A stretch of DNA of 23,688 nt, taken from positions 1 through 23,688 of the forward strand of contig DASZHC010000036.1 of the NCBI GenBank assembly GCA_035938215.1, written 5' to 3'. The stretch is from DASZHC01 sp035938215 (lineage in GTDB: Bacteria > Verrucomicrobiota > Verrucomicrobiia > Chthoniobacterales > JAFAMB01). The translations under genes were made by a program, and so were the position numbers. Positions within the stretch are counted from its first letter, which is position 1; every line of letters starts with the position of its first letter. Below, in pieces: positions 23,384-23,688 of the stretch. Under the pieces are notes generated by a model that worked only from the letters and a program-made list of their open reading frames with translations, had not been told where the DNA came from and ran no database searches.

Positions 23384-23590
23384 GCCGCCGCGCCGGGCGG
23401 CTGGGGCGGTTGGCGCGACTTCGTCATCGAGAGTACGAAGCCGGAGTGCGAGGTCATCCGCTCCTTTATCCTGGTCCCGAAAGACGGCAAAGGGATCATG
23501 CGTCATAAAGCCGGCCAATACCTCACCTTTGCGCTGGAGCTGCCCGGAAGCAAAGATTTTGAAGCGGGAATTAATTTGACCATTGAATAA
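23384..23590 (+). pseudogene. Flavohemoprotein (Hmp) FAD-domain fragment
   Basis: The frame reads AAAPGGWGGWRDFVIEST, then EVIRSFILVPKDGKG and KAGQYLTFALELPGSK before a stop at 23590. This is the start of the ferredoxin-reductase-like FAD domain of flavohemoprotein, the NO dioxygenase: the linker after the globin, the GWRDF strand and the GQYLT strand. The globin domain is absent upstream (23156-23383 shows no globin similarity), and the FAD RxYS motif and NAD domain that should follow are missing. Only about 65 residues of a roughly 400-residue protein remain. Other FAD reductases share the GQYLT strand, but the GGWGGWRDF linker favours Hmp. Confidence 0.68.
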
Positions 23591-23688
23591 GGAGTCTGGC
23601 GAGGATGGCTATCGGAAGCGGAAGTCGAGTTGGAAGCCATAAAGCCAAGGCAGTGTAGGCTCGATGCCCTCTTGTCGGAGTTTGGCGG
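23591..23688. other. Window end with a possible incoming minus-strand gene end
   Basis: On the minus strand a frame open from the window edge to a TAG at 23609-23611 reads AKLRQEGIEPTLPWLYGFQL, then DFRFR. It could be the last 25 residues of a gene to the right, but it is too short to identify. Confidence 0.2.

Noticed and set aside
1..23688. CRISPR array, rRNA or tRNA genes
   Set aside because: No regularly spaced repeats with unique spacers and no RNA-gene signatures were seen on either strand.

Overview
The window reads as a plastic, gene-fragment-rich region of a soil- or sediment-type Gram-negative chromosome with moderate to high GC. Several gene types (an excisionase-type HTH fused to a receiver, PocR-AraC, a long-form ATP-type phosphofructokinase, ATP-dependent PEP carboxykinase, an AAE-family transporter) would suit Verrucomicrobiota or a similar phylum. 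That is a weak inference from gene content, because no rRNA or other phylogenetic marker is present.

Left part (1-9.5 kb): the tail of a Tn7/Tn402/Mu-like transposon enters from the left. It has a transposase C-terminus, an AAA ATPase broken by one in-frame TAG, and a right end with four or five copies of a roughly 19-bp repeat. A divergent PII-like gene abuts it. Two copies of a ~441-bp direct repeat (2288-2729 and 8708-9148), each carrying a tiny membrane-protein ORF, bracket about 6 kb. That 6 kb holds a 3'-truncated, frameshifted pckA remnant, an intact AAE-type transporter, a D-lactate dehydrogenase-type gene, a broken flavoprotein and an HTH-receiver regulator. Each repeat copy ends where a truncated minus-strand gene (pckA, or a flavoprotein C-terminus) begins.

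Middle part (9.8-16.3 kb): a phosphofructokinase diverges from a FAD/NAD(P) oxidoreductase that lacks the usual CxxxxC disulfide. Then come a PAS histidine kinase and NarL-type regulator pair, a stand-alone receiver, and a PocR-AraC regulator.

Right part (16.3-23.7 kb): a 933-residue ADP-forming acyl-CoA synthetase fused to a GNAT acetyltransferase, an adenylate kinase C-terminal fragment, a second disulfide-less oxidoreductase, a convergent pair of universal stress protein and dihydroorotate-dehydrogenase-like flavoprotein, and a flavohemoprotein fragment.

Taken together, the intact genes look like an energy- or oxygen-limitation module: glycolytic flux (PFK), NADH disposal (LDH), ATP from acyl-CoA (ADP-forming ACS), stress protein, and unusual flavoproteins, with dedicated two-component regulators embedded. 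The most unusual element is the flavoprotein family. It has two intact copies and two decayed fragments in one window, both intact copies lack the redox disulfide, and one has also lost the catalytic His-Glu dyad. The co-regulation idea is inference from neighbourhood only.
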